Below are positions 27,474 to 36,287 of a stretch of DNA of 42,282 nt, piece by piece. Both the position numbers and the translations under genes were made by a program. This stretch comes from Gammaproteobacteria bacterium (GTDB lineage Bacteria > Pseudomonadota > Gammaproteobacteria > Pseudomonadales > Pseudohongiellaceae), in NCBI GenBank assembly GCA_002731775.1, contig PCCP01000070.1:1-42282 (forward strand). Direction: 5' to 3'. The stretch's first letter is position 1. Each line of letters begins with the position of its first letter. The notes beneath the pieces are model-generated. The model made no database searches, was not told where the DNA came from, and saw only the letters and a list, made by a program, of their open reading frames with translations.

Positions 27474-29204
27474 ATGACAAGCGAAGATGAGATTCGAGAG
27501 GACCTGGAGCAATTGAGAGATATAGTAGCTGCGCACAAAGCGCCAGGTACCCCTCTCGCTACAGAAATCATAACAATAGAAGGCCAGGAGTTGGAGGTCT
27601 TTAGCAATGTACCAGAAAACCTGGCAGGAGTTTACGAGCTTGGCTTGAAGGCCCCGGATCGCACCTTCCTTGTCTACCGCGAAGAACGCTTTTCATTCGC
27701 CCAATCACTGGATATGACGGCTCGCCTCGCCGCAGTCCTGAAGCAGAGATATGGCATCGACAAGGGCGACCGCGTTGCGATCTGTGCCCGCAATTCCCCC
27801 GAATGGTGTATCAGCTATATGGCGATTACCACCATCGGTGCCGTTGTAGTGCCAATGAATTCCTGGTGGAAGGGCGCGGAAATACAATATGGACTGAATG
27901 ACAGCGGCACTAAGCTGGCATTCCTCGACACCGACAGACTCCAGCAGATATCCCCGTACTTGAATGACCTCGATATCGAAGTCGTCACCATCAAACCGAC
28001 TGCCACCTCTGACTACCCTGAATTCTATAGCATGATCGAATCGGTAGAGCCTCTGTCTGCCGCAAGCATAAGCGCCCTGCAGGTCAAGCCCGAGGACAAT
28101 GCCACAATCATGTACACCTCCGGTTCAACCGGCCACCCCAAGGGCGTACTCTCCAGCCATCGCAATATCGTTAACGCACTCTATACCTGGTACTTCGTTA
28201 AAGAGGTTACCGAAATCCTGAAGCCAGAGCTGGTCGAGGAGAATCCAGAATTCCCGCCTGCGATCATAGCCAATGTCCCACTGTTTCATGTCACCGGTAG
28301 CCATGCTCAATTTCTTGCCTGTTTCCTCAATCAACGCAAGCTCGTCATGATGTACAAGTGGGATGCCGATCAGGCCCTGGATTTAATTGAAGCAGAGCGC
28401 ATCTCGGTACTGCACGGAGTTCCAACCCAAACCTGGGAAGTGATGCAATCTGACAAATTTGACCGCGCCGACCTGCGCAGTCTGCGTGGCATCCAGAGTG
28501 GTGGCGCGCCGCGGCCACCGGAGCACCTGAGCATGATGTTGGACAAGTTTCCCGACCAGGCCATCCCCGGCCTGGGCTACGGCCTTACCGAAACCAATGC
28601 CATCGGTGCAATCATTTCCGGTAAATATTATGAATCACGCCCCCATAGCACCGGGCGACCGACGCCACCGGTAACGACATTGCTTATCCATGATGAGGCC
28701 GGCAGGGAGTTGAAAACCGGGGAAGTTGGGGAAATCTGCATCAAGGGGCCGACGATCATGAAGGGCTACTGGAATCAGCCCAAAGCTACAGCCGAAGCAA
28801 TTAGGGATGGCTGGTTCTATACCGGTGACATCGGCAAGCTGGATGAACTGGGATTCGTCATCATCCTCGATCGAGCCAAGGACATCGTTATCCGTGGCGG
28901 TGAAAATATCGGCTGCGCCGAAGTCGAATATGCGATCACCGAACACCCTGCCGTCAGCGAAGTTTCGGTCTATGGCATTCCCGATGAGCGTCTGGGAGAA
29001 GTGCTCTGTGCCAGCATCATGTTAAAAGCGGACAGCGAATTGGCAGCCCTAGAATTGAAACAGTTCCTGGTGGAAAAAATTGCCGGATTCAAAATTCCCG
29101 AGCTGTTGTATTTCCAATATCAACAACTTCCCCGTATCGCCGCCGGCAAGATTGCCAAGAAACAGCTCCGGCAGGAAACCATCGACAACCTCGCATCCAG
29201 TTAG
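27474..29204 (+). CDS. AMP-dependent acyl-CoA synthetase/ligase
   Basis: A 576-residue ANL-superfamily enzyme that activates a carboxylic acid with ATP to the acyl-adenylate and then to the CoA thioester. The P-loop TIMYTSGSTGHPKG lies near residues 211-224, the A5 motif is GYGLTETNA, the A7/A8 hinge is YTGDIGKLDELGFVIILDRAKDIV, and the C-terminal catalytic lysine is Lys559 in AAGKIAKKQ. Length is usual for medium/long-chain acyl-CoA synthetases. Substrate cannot be fixed from sequence. It follows the quinone oxidoreductase-like gene by seven bases, forming a two-gene operon for acyl or alkenoyl metabolism. Confidence 0.92.
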   Translation: MTSEDEIREDLEQLRDIVAAHKAPGTPLATEIITIEGQELEVFSNVPENLAGVYELGLKAPDRTFLVYREERFSFAQSLDMTARLAAVLKQRYGIDKGDRVAICARNSPEWCISYMAITTIGAVVVPMNSWWKGAEIQYGLNDSGTKLAFLDTDRLQQISPYLNDLDIEVVTIKPTATSDYPEFYSMIESVEPLSAASISALQVKPEDNATIMYTSGSTGHPKGVLSSHRNIVNALYTWYFVKEVTEILKPELVEENPEFPPAIIANVPLFHVTGSHAQFLACFLNQRKLVMMYKWDADQALDLIEAERISVLHGVPTQTWEVMQSDKFDRADLRSLRGIQSGGAPRPPEHLSMMLDKFPDQAIPGLGYGLTETNAIGAIISGKYYESRPHSTGRPTPPVTTLLIHDEAGRELKTGEVGEICIKGPTIMKGYWNQPKATAEAIRDGWFYTGDIGKLDELGFVIILDRAKDIVIRGGENIGCAEVEYAITEHPAVSEVSVYGIPDERLGEVLCASIMLKADSELAALELKQFLVEKIAGFKIPELLYFQYQQLPRIAAGKIAKKQLRQETIDNLASS

Positions 29205-29280
29205 TAAGCCAAGGCCGATTACAGCAATTCCAACTTTCACCTCGCCCGCCTATGCCCCGCTTCCCGGTTCATCCCCCGGA

Positions 29281-29298
29281 CACGGTAACCGCACCGTG
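29281..29298 (+). repeat. Small hairpin downstream of the acyl-CoA synthetase
   Basis: CACGGT (29281-29286) and ACCGTG (29293-29298) form a 6-bp stem with a 6-base loop, 77 bases after the stop. No T-run follows; it may be a weak terminator of the two-gene operon. Confidence 0.3.
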
Positions 29299-29415
29299 AA
29301 TCTATCAAACAGTCGAAAAATAATATTGAAGAATCGCAGCCTTGCGAACGATAAGCTAATTAAGCCAGTGTCTATTTGAATTATTTCAATATCGATTAAG
29401 CTGGAGACAATCATC

Positions 29416-29664
29416 ATGAAAGAACCGATGGAAAATTCTGCTAGAGAATGGAAATGGGATGACTCACTGGAAAACTCTCAGGATTTCATAGACGCGGCGG
29501 TATTGTTGCCGGACGAAGAAGCCCTGCTTGTGGATGAAACGGAGAATCCCGCAGCGCTAACTCCGGACCCCGTCACCGACAAATCCCAATTCACAAAATT
29601 GCGTCGCCGCATCGAAGAGCGCCTTGACAGCAAACGCATTGCCCTTGAGTACGACTACGACTAG
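29416..29664 (+). CDS. Small acidic protein upstream of the Anbu protease gene
   Basis: An 82-residue protein, very acidic in its first 55 residues (WDDSLENSQDFIDAAVLLPDEE) and then basic (TKLRRRIEERLDSKRIALEYDYD). No signal peptide or membrane segment. The C-terminal helix with RRRIEERLDSKR recalls small proteins such as those around Pseudomonas PA3496, but I am not certain. CTGGAGA lies about nine bases before the ATG. The Anbu gene begins 181 bases downstream on the same strand, so it could be part of the same unit, a regulator or a substrate. Confidence 0.6.
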   Translation: MKEPMENSAREWKWDDSLENSQDFIDAAVLLPDEEALLVDETENPAALTPDPVTDKSQFTKLRRRIEERLDSKRIALEYDYD

Positions 29665-29845
29665 CTCGTCCACCAGGCTGAAGCCCATTTAACAGGCCTT
29701 CTCTGTTCTCCCTAATCGACCCTCAATTGCATCCATCCCGCTACTCATAAGGGCTGTAACGGCATTTAAAAATTTCACAATAGTCTCTATTAAGTAATCC
29801 CCATAATTAGTATGATTGAGCGCTGATGCATCAGAAACTCAAGAT

Positions 29846-30604
29846 ATGACGTATTGTGTAGCAGTATCGGTAGATGTCGGCATGGTATTCTGCTCTGACT
29901 CCCTTACCAATGCTGGCATAGACCAAGTGTCTACCTACAGCAAGATGTTTCGCTTCGGCGTCGATGGCCGCAAGCAATTCGTCATTCTCACCGCCGGCAA
30001 CCTAGCCACCAGTCAAGCCACCATCGCCAAGATCAAGAATGACATCAAGCAAAATGCGACGCGCAACCTGCTCAATATGCCCAGCGTCGAAGACGCCGCC
30101 GATTATATCGGTGATCTGAGTCGTGAACAGCAGGAGAAAAGAACCATCGAGGGCAAGAAATTCGAAGCCACATTCATCATTGGCGGTCAGGTTCAAGGTA
30201 GTAAACATGAAATCCTGCTGGTGTACCCTGAGGGCAATCACATAACCAGTTCCGCCGATACTCCCTACCTGCAGATTGGCGAAAGCAAATATGGCAAGCC
30301 CATTCTGGACCGGATTCTGACCCCGGACTTAGACCTTGACACCTGCGCCATGTGTGCCCTGGTTTCCATGGATTCCACCATGCGCAGTAACCTGGGTGTG
30401 GGCCCGCCGCTTGAAACCTTAATCTATAAGACTGATAGTATGGTATTAGAGTTGCCGCACCGCTTTGAGGCCGACAGCAATTTTCTGCGAGACCTCAACC
30501 AGACCTGGGAGAGAAGACTGAAAGAAGCATTCCGGCAAATGCCGCCGATAGCATGGGCCTCTAACTGGGACAAATTAGGTCGTGGACAAAACGAATTTTC
30601 TTGA
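29846..30604 (+). CDS. Proteasome-type peptidase Anbu
   Basis: A 252-residue Ntn-hydrolase of the Anbu (ancestral beta subunit) family, related to HslV and proteasome beta subunits. I set the start at ATG 29846 because it places Thr directly after Met, as required for the N-terminal nucleophile; then Asp lies at position 17 of the mature chain in FCSDSLTNAG and Lys near 32 in TYSKMFRFG, matching the catalytic set. IEGKKFEATFIIGGQVQG and TPYLQIGESKYGKPILDRIL are family motifs. The frame is open ten codons further from a TTG, but that would bury the Thr. Its 3' end overlaps the convergent metallopeptidase gene by 44 bases. Anbu genes usually neighbour alpha-E, ATP-grasp and transglutaminase genes; the first two are just downstream on the other strand. 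Confidence 0.92.
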   Translation: MTYCVAVSVDVGMVFCSDSLTNAGIDQVSTYSKMFRFGVDGRKQFVILTAGNLATSQATIAKIKNDIKQNATRNLLNMPSVEDAADYIGDLSREQQEKRTIEGKKFEATFIIGGQVQGSKHEILLVYPEGNHITSSADTPYLQIGESKYGKPILDRILTPDLDLDTCAMCALVSMDSTMRSNLGVGPPLETLIYKTDSMVLELPHRFEADSNFLRDLNQTWERRLKEAFRQMPPIAWASNWDKLGRGQNEFS

Positions 30605-31559
30605 GCGTCAGGTCTGACAATACGAAAGGATAGGCATCCTCTAAGCCCATACTCCGGTTTAACGAGTTCAGCATAATCGTCAGTTTTGACCACTTCACCA
30701 GCTTCTCATTAAATTCATCAAACAGTTCCGAGCCCCGTTGCAATTGAAATGCAGCCGCGGTTTCCAGCGTGTCCACCATGTGCAGATAGTGAGCCCAGAC
30801 TTCTGCCCAATCCTCCAGCGGATGCGACTGTGCATAATGGCTGATCAGGTCAAAATTTCGATCAATATTCAACTTGTTAGCATAGTAGTATTCCAGCGCC
30901 GATTTGTAGTCTACCGTCTCGTCACCGAACAGCTCCCGAAATTTTCCGATTGCGGCGTCCGACTTTACCAGTCGGGTTAAGTAGTAATGACCACTTTCAT
31001 GGCGAAAGTGGCCTAATAAGGTTCGATATAATTCGCCGGTAAATTGCCTGCTTATCTCTCGTCTGACATGATCTGCTTCGGTGATATTGATGGTAATGAG
31101 ACCATCTCTGTGACCCGTGTTGACGTGTTCCTCCAACACCCCCGGATTGGTGCGCCGGTCCTCAATGAATTCGAACGCGAGGCCACTTTGTTCCAGGCGT
31201 TTACCTCTTACGGGTAATTCCAGCGACAGTAAGGAATAAATAAGACGGCGTTTGGCATGCTCGAGGCTTCGCCACCAACGCCTGCGGTCTGGCTGCATAA
31301 GGTTGGGGATGGTGTGATTCAATTCGCAGGAAATACAGTAGGAATCGGCGAGGTCGCTGACAAACCAATTGCAGACATTGTAATCTGCAGAGTTTTTACA
31401 GAGTCGGTGCGATGTTATAGACGAGTTCTCCCCAGCTTCTGAGATGCTTGAACTCATAGTCAGCGATAGCGGATCGAAACCGACCTGCTTGCCACATTGC
31501 AGACAGTGCCGATTCTCAAAAAACAAGGTCTGGCCACAGTCGCAGCTAAAATTTTTCAT
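30561..31559 (-). CDS. Zinc-ribbon HExxH metallopeptidase (putative zinc-binding metallopeptidase family)
   Basis: A 332-residue protein beginning with zinc ribbons: Cys6, Cys8, Cys19, Cys22 (FSCDCGQ ... CLQCG), then a second set Cys54, Cys63, Cys75, Cys78 (CISC). The peptidase part carries HFRHESGHYY with His187, Glu188, His191 as an HExxH-type zinc and catalytic site, and a downstream EDWAEVWAHYLHMVDTL segment that probably supplies the third ligand. This matches the PF15887-type putative zinc-binding metallopeptidases, which have ribbons plus an HExGH site. The ATG at 31559 is preferred over a TTG six codons upstream. It is the last gene of the ATP-grasp/alpha-E operon, 40 bases after alpha-E, and overlaps the Anbu gene tail to tail. 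Confidence 0.88.
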   Translation of the reverse strand: MKNFSCDCGQTLFFENRHCLQCGKQVGFDPLSLTMSSSISEAGENSSITSHRLCKNSADYNVCNWFVSDLADSYCISCELNHTIPNLMQPDRRRWWRSLEHAKRRLIYSLLSLELPVRGKRLEQSGLAFEFIEDRRTNPGVLEEHVNTGHRDGLITINITEADHVRREISRQFTGELYRTLLGHFRHESGHYYLTRLVKSDAAIGKFRELFGDETVDYKSALEYYYANKLNIDRNFDLISHYAQSHPLEDWAEVWAHYLHMVDTLETAAAFQLQRGSELFDEFNEKLVKWSKLTIMLNSLNRSMGLEDAYPFVLSDLTLKKIRFVHDLICPS

Positions 31560-31599
31560 ATTTCGTCTTTCAGCCAAAGAGGCTCTGATTAATTACGAT

Positions 31600-32559
31600 C
31601 TATTTATTAGGAAGAAACCAGGTATCCGCAATCTTTTGATGAATCGAAGCGATTTCCACCTGCAAATCATCGACGTATTTCAGCAGGCCATTGTCCAGTA
31701 GTAAATCTATCCTGCCTTTCTGCACAAAACGTAATGTCTTTTCGACCTGCTTCGCGACTCTAGTATTGTTGGGGAGTTTTTTGAGGACGTGAGTCAGGGT
31801 GATTAAGGCATGGGTGGTCGCGCGTGGAAAATCCTCGTCCTGTAACAGATACGCAACAACATCCACCGCATTCACTCGATGCTTAACATGCTGCCTGTAC
31901 ATTTGATAGGCACTGAGTGAGCGCAGGATATTCATCCACAGCGTACTGGCATAGGGTTCGTCTGCATCTGCTGCAGCATCCTCGCTGCTATCCGTCCTGC
32001 TCAGTGCCGGCAACAGATTGCCGGAGCCCACGTCGACTATTCTCGTGGTCATATCGGCACGCTCCAGGGACCTGCCCAGGCGGATAAAACAATAGGCCTC
32101 ACCCCGGCTCATGGTGCCAGCCATGAGACCGGAAATTTGCTGACAACTCGATATAATCTCTTCCAGCCGTTCATGCCGTGGCCCTCTTGCAACTCCCGAA
32201 GCAGCATGCTCCTTGGCGAAATAATACAGATTGTTGATCTGCTCGAAGGCTTCGGTGGGCATTATCTCACGGGTAGTACGGGCATTTTCGCGGGTCTGGG
32301 CCAACATATCGAGGACGGAGTGACCGTTATTGTCCACCAACAGGAAACGCATCACATTGCGTTCGGTCGCGTGTTTGTATTTGGCATCGAATACCTGATA
32401 GGCGCCGGTAATTTCTACCAGGGAATGCCATCCCAGCTTGGTCCTGGGAGGCAGGTCGAGCAACAGGGTGGAAAACACATTGAGCATGCGCGCGGTATTC
32501 TCTGCCCGTTCCAGGTAGCGCGCCTGCCAGTAAACACGTTCCGCGACTCTAGATAACAT
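31600..32559 (-). CDS. Alpha-E domain protein (DUF403)
   Basis: A 319-residue all-helical protein of the alpha-E family, starting with the diagnostic MLSRVAERVYWQARYLERAE and containing FIRLGRSLERADMTTRIVDV. These proteins almost always sit beside a circularly permuted ATP-grasp enzyme and are thought to act with it in making a peptide or amide-linked compound; the biochemistry is not known. It starts three bases after the ATP-grasp stop, so the two are translated from one message and are probably coupled. No signal peptide or membrane span. Confidence 0.95.
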   Translation of the reverse strand: MLSRVAERVYWQARYLERAENTARMLNVFSTLLLDLPPRTKLGWHSLVEITGAYQVFDAKYKHATERNVMRFLLVDNNGHSVLDMLAQTRENARTTREIMPTEAFEQINNLYYFAKEHAASGVARGPRHERLEEIISSCQQISGLMAGTMSRGEAYCFIRLGRSLERADMTTRIVDVGSGNLLPALSRTDSSEDAAADADEPYASTLWMNILRSLSAYQMYRQHVKHRVNAVDVVAYLLQDEDFPRATTHALITLTHVLKKLPNNTRVAKQVEKTLRFVQKGRIDLLLDNGLLKYVDDLQVEIASIHQKIADTWFLPNK

Positions 32560-32562
32560 GGC

Positions 32563-34005
32563 TCAGTCGGCTCCCACGATCCAGGTATCTTTACTACCGC
32601 CGCCCTGGGAAGAGTTCACGACATAGGAACCCTTGACCATGGCGACCCGAGTCAGGCCACCGGCAGTAACATAGGTCTTATCCGCCTGCAGCACGAAGGG
32701 TCGCAGATCGACATGCCTCGGTTCTACCGCCCTGTCACCAAGTATCGGCACCGTAGACAGTGCAATCAGTGGCTGTGCCATGTAATTTCTGGGATCAGCT
32801 TTAATCCTGCGGGCAAACTCTGCCAGTTCTTTCCTGCTCGCCTGCGGTCCGATCAACATGCCATAGCCACCGGATTCATTCGCTGGTTTGATTACCAGCT
32901 TGTCGAGGTTCTGTAAGACATATTGACGTTGAACCTTATCGATGCAGAGATAACTGGTGACATTGGGCAGGATAGGATCTTCATCCAGGTAGTATTTGAT
33001 AAATTTCGGCACGTAAGTATAGATAATCTTGTCGTCGGCGACACCGGCACCGGGTGCGTTGGCGAGGGCGACGTTGCCTTTCACCCAGGATGTAAATATG
33101 CCGCTAACACCTAACACCGATTCTTTGTTGAAAATCGACGGATCCAGAAACTGGTCATCTATGCGCCGATAAACTACATCCACTCGTGACAAACCATCGA
33201 CCGTGCGCATGAACACCTTGTCCTTTTCCACCACCAGATCACTTCCTTCCACTAATTCTGCACCCATTCTCTGGGCCAGAAAGGAGTGCTCGAAATAGGC
33301 GGAGTTGAAAATGCCCGGTGTTAATACCACCACTTCCGGATACTCTGAGGGTCGCGGGGAGATTGCCGCGAGGGTATCAAATAGTTGATTCGGGTATTCG
33401 GTAATCGGTCGGATGTTGTAGTTCTCAAACAATTCGGGAAAGATGCGCTTGGTGACCCGGCGGTTTTCCAGCATGTAAGAAACGCCAGATGGCACTCTGA
33501 GATTGTCTTCGAGCACATAGAACTTGCCATCTGCATCCTTGACTAAATCGGTGCCGCAAATATGGGCCCATACATCAAATCGCGGCTTGATGCCTACACA
33601 TTGCTTGCGAAAATTACCGGAATTGAGAATTAATTCTTTGGGAATCAGCTTGTCTTTGAAGATTTTCTGGTCATTGTAGACATCATGGATGAAGCAATTA
33701 AGTGCGCGCAGGCGTTGTTGCAAACCTGCACTGGTGTGGTTCCATTCTTTCTCGGCAATAATTCGTGGAATGATATCGAAAGGCCATTCTCGATCGATAT
33801 TGCCAGCATCGCTGTACACCGTGAACGAGATTCCCATGGTCTTGATGGCCAGTTCGGCAGCCATCTTCTTCTGTTGCAACTCTTCATGGGTGAGAGATCT
33901 CAGCAGACTGGCGAGACGTCGGGCAGGTTTTCGCGCATAGCCGGGGGAGCTGATGATCTCATCATAAAATGAGCCCGGGTTATAAGTTTTCCAATTGACG
34001 CGCAT
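32563..34005 (-). CDS. Circularly permuted type-2 ATP-grasp protein
   Basis: A 480-residue enzyme of the DUF404/DUF407 (CP_ATPgrasp_2) family, predicted to be an amide- or peptide-bond-forming ligase. Recognisable segments: KFYVLEDNLRVPSGVSYMLENR, VVVLTPGIFNSAYFEHSFLAQRMG, VDVVYRRIDDQFLDP, GNVALANAPGAGVADDK, LDKLVIKPANESGGYGMLIG (the ATP-binding loop after permutation) and DLRPFVLQADKTYVTAGGLTRVA, ending GGSKDTWIV. All conserved blocks are present in normal order, so it should be active. First gene of a three-gene operon with alpha-E and the metallopeptidase. Together with the convergent Anbu gene this forms the predicted peptide-modification/proteolysis neighbourhood. Confidence 0.95.
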   Translation of the reverse strand: MRVNWKTYNPGSFYDEIISSPGYARKPARRLASLLRSLTHEELQQKKMAAELAIKTMGISFTVYSDAGNIDREWPFDIIPRIIAEKEWNHTSAGLQQRLRALNCFIHDVYNDQKIFKDKLIPKELILNSGNFRKQCVGIKPRFDVWAHICGTDLVKDADGKFYVLEDNLRVPSGVSYMLENRRVTKRIFPELFENYNIRPITEYPNQLFDTLAAISPRPSEYPEVVVLTPGIFNSAYFEHSFLAQRMGAELVEGSDLVVEKDKVFMRTVDGLSRVDVVYRRIDDQFLDPSIFNKESVLGVSGIFTSWVKGNVALANAPGAGVADDKIIYTYVPKFIKYYLDEDPILPNVTSYLCIDKVQRQYVLQNLDKLVIKPANESGGYGMLIGPQASRKELAEFARRIKADPRNYMAQPLIALSTVPILGDRAVEPRHVDLRPFVLQADKTYVTAGGLTRVAMVKGSYVVNSSQGGGSKDTWIVGAD

Positions 34006-34198
34006 GCATAGGAACCTTGATTTTACGCCTGTTTTTCTAACTTAAATCATTACGTCGTCTCTCGCAACAAAGCGTGGCAAGACGATATCTGGGAGGACCG
34101 TGTCAATTTCAGGTGCCTACCAGGTATTTCTTCAATCGACCTAAATCAAGCCCTCACTAACCATCACGCAGCTTCTACTAATCCACACAGAAACAAGC

Positions 34199-34399
34199 TT
34201 AGCAGCTTTTTTTCAGCACGTGCCTGCAACGGGCTCGGCCGTCCCATTTCAACACTTTGTGCGATACGCCACGCAAACTTGCCGGAGCGTGCATCATTTG
34301 CCTTTCCGAAAGGTCAGCTGCATCTGGCAACACCGCAAGTTGATTACCGCCAAACCGCGTGTCGGTGAAAACATCGCAGATGTAATATCTGTACTTCAT
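34199..34399 (-). pseudogene. N-terminal remnant of a PhzF-family isomerase gene
   Basis: The frame starts MKYRYYICDVFTDTRFGGNQLAVLPDAADLSERQM as separate blocks YICDVFTD, FGGNQLAV and LSERQM, which match the beginning of PhzF-like proteins (normally about 260-300 residues). After about 36 residues the similarity stops, where the family has an IAxExNxSET-type segment, and the frame ends at 66 codons. I see no continuation in the 190 bases beyond, so most of the gene is gone. It is flanked by the ATP-grasp operon and the transporter gene and is probably the scar of a deletion. Confidence 0.65.
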
Positions 34400-34497
34400 G
34401 TGCTATCAGCATCTCGAGAAAAAGGCTGGAGGAAGCGGACACTAATTGGATCACGACTGCGATAAATTTGACAGGGAGCTTGTTGCATGCGGTGCTA

Positions 34498-36273
34498 TTA
34501 CAGGGGCCACACTAGCAGCAAAGATGGCAACGCCACTGCCACGATGACTATTTCCAGGGGCAGACCCATACGCCAGTAATCACCAAAATGGTAACCACCT
34601 GGTCCCATTATCAATGCGTTGTTCTGGTGGCCTATGGGTGTCAAAAATGCACTGGAGGCTCCCACCGCTACCGCCATGAGAAAAGTATCCGGATTCAGTT
34701 CCAGCGAAAGTGCCATGTTGTACGCTATGGGCGCCATCAGAATCGCGGTGGCCGCATTGTTGAGTACATCTGACACCGTCATAGTGATAATCAACAGCAT
34801 GGCTAGAATGAACACCGGGCTCATGTCACCCGCTAAAACCAGTATGCCGTCGACCAGCAAGGTCGTTGTGCCCGTGGTTTCCAGTGCCGCTCCCAGGGGA
34901 ATCATCGCCCCGAGTAAAACCACGACCGGCCAGTCAACACCGGCATAAAATTCTCGCACCGGCACCACATTCAAAAGAACCATGGCAATGGTGGCGATTC
35001 CCAGCGCCAATTGTATGGAAATCAGGCCACTGGCGGTGGCCGCAATCGCTAGTATAAAAATCGCCAGTGCCGGCATGGCCTTCGCTGCACCATGAATATT
35101 CAGATCACGCGGAGCCAGTGGATAGCAATTCAAGCGAATGATCGCCTCCTGCAATTCGTCTCCTTCTCCGTGCAACAGCAACACATCCCCAGCCTTGAAT
35201 TGAAAATCCCGCAGACGATTTCGGTGCGGCGTACCGGCACGGGAAGCCGCCAGCAAATTCACGGCGTATTTTCGATTAAACCGAATCTGCTTTGGCGTTT
35301 TCCCTACTATCGGCGAATTTTTGGTGATGACAACCTCGGCTATCTGCGAATCTTCCGAATACAATATCTCCTTGCGTGCGTTTTCGGCGGAGAGCATTGT
35401 CAGATCATGAATCGAGGCGAAACTGTCGATGTCATCATGGGAACCCTGTAACATTATCAGGTCATTAACAGCCAGAATATGACGTCGACTCACCACTGCC
35501 ATCTTTTGTTGTTTGTGCACAAGAGACAGGATATCCATCTTTTGTTCTGCCAACATATCTTTCAGCTCTCCTACTCGCTTCCCCGCCAGGGCACTGTCTG
35601 CGGAGATCTTCAATTCGAACAAATATTTTTCAACATCGAATAAATCCAGGCCCGCTGTTTGCTTACGCACTTTTACCAAGCGCCAGCCAACGATCAACAT
35701 AAAGAGTATACCGGCGATGGCGATACCACCCCCTACCGGTGCAAAGTCAAACATGGTGAATGCCTCACCGGTAACTTCCCGTCGGTAATTTGCTATCAAT
35801 ATATTTGGTGGCGTACCAATGAGCGTTACCAGACCTCCCAATATGGAACCAAATGACAAGGGCATTAACACGCTCGCTGGCGATCGTCCTGCTTTTGTGG
35901 TCGACTGAATTGCTATAGGCATCAACAGCGCCAGGGCTCCCACATTATTCATGAACATCGAAAGAAAAGCGGCGAGAAATGTGAGGATGGAGATATGCAG
36001 CAGTGGTTTGGAGGAGACAGGCTCAATCAACTGAGTAATAAATTCAACCGCACCGGATTTGGTAAGGCCGAAACTGACGATTAACACGAGCACTACGGTA
36101 ATCGTCGCCGGATTTCCGAAGCCGGAAAACAATTCTGTCTGCGGCACCACACCAAAGATACTGGCGGTGAACAAGGCGCCCAGCGCGACAATATCGTAGC
36201 GCCACCGGGCCCAGACCAATAAGATCAGCAAGGCCAATAAGATGAGTAACAAGATCGTTTGATCGGAAGTCAT
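34498..36273 (-). CDS. SLC13/ArsB-type anion permease with two RCK_C domains
   Basis: A 591-residue inner-membrane transporter of the divalent anion:Na+ symporter/ArsB-like superfamily. About five TM segments come first (ILLLILLALLILLVWARW; the motif MFMNNVGALALLMPI), followed by two cytoplasmic TrkA_C/RCK_C domains around residues 210-370 (DSALAGKRVGELKDM and NSPIVGKTPKQIRF), then another TM set with SDVLNNAATAILMAPI and SAFLTPIGHQNNALI. The two TM halves carrying NN/SN-containing re-entrant motifs with central RCK_C pair is the usual layout of this family. Substrate may be sulfate, a dicarboxylate or another anion. It lies downstream of the FAH gene, with repeat copy B between. Confidence 0.9.
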   Translation of the reverse strand: MTSDQTILLLILLALLILLVWARWRYDIVALGALFTASIFGVVPQTELFSGFGNPATITVVLVLIVSFGLTKSGAVEFITQLIEPVSSKPLLHISILTFLAAFLSMFMNNVGALALLMPIAIQSTTKAGRSPASVLMPLSFGSILGGLVTLIGTPPNILIANYRREVTGEAFTMFDFAPVGGGIAIAGILFMLIVGWRLVKVRKQTAGLDLFDVEKYLFELKISADSALAGKRVGELKDMLAEQKMDILSLVHKQQKMAVVSRRHILAVNDLIMLQGSHDDIDSFASIHDLTMLSAENARKEILYSEDSQIAEVVITKNSPIVGKTPKQIRFNRKYAVNLLAASRAGTPHRNRLRDFQFKAGDVLLLHGEGDELQEAIIRLNCYPLAPRDLNIHGAAKAMPALAIFILAIAATASGLISIQLALGIATIAMVLLNVVPVREFYAGVDWPVVVLLGAMIPLGAALETTGTTTLLVDGILVLAGDMSPVFILAMLLIITMTVSDVLNNAATAILMAPIAYNMALSLELNPDTFLMAVAVGASSAFLTPIGHQNNALIMGPGGYHFGDYWRMGLPLEIVIVAVALPSLLLVWPL

Positions 36274-36287
36274 AGAATCCTGGTTCT

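Noticed and set aside
29760..29845. Promoter of the Anbu gene
   Set aside because: Several AT-rich hexamers are possible, but none has a good pair with normal spacing, so no feature was called.
31571..31595. Further ends of the GGGCACCTCTGAA repeat family (GAGGCTCTGATTA here; GAGCCTCTGATT at 17244)
   Set aside because: Only about 8-10 matching bases, no inverted partner; the one at 17244 is better explained as a terminator stem.
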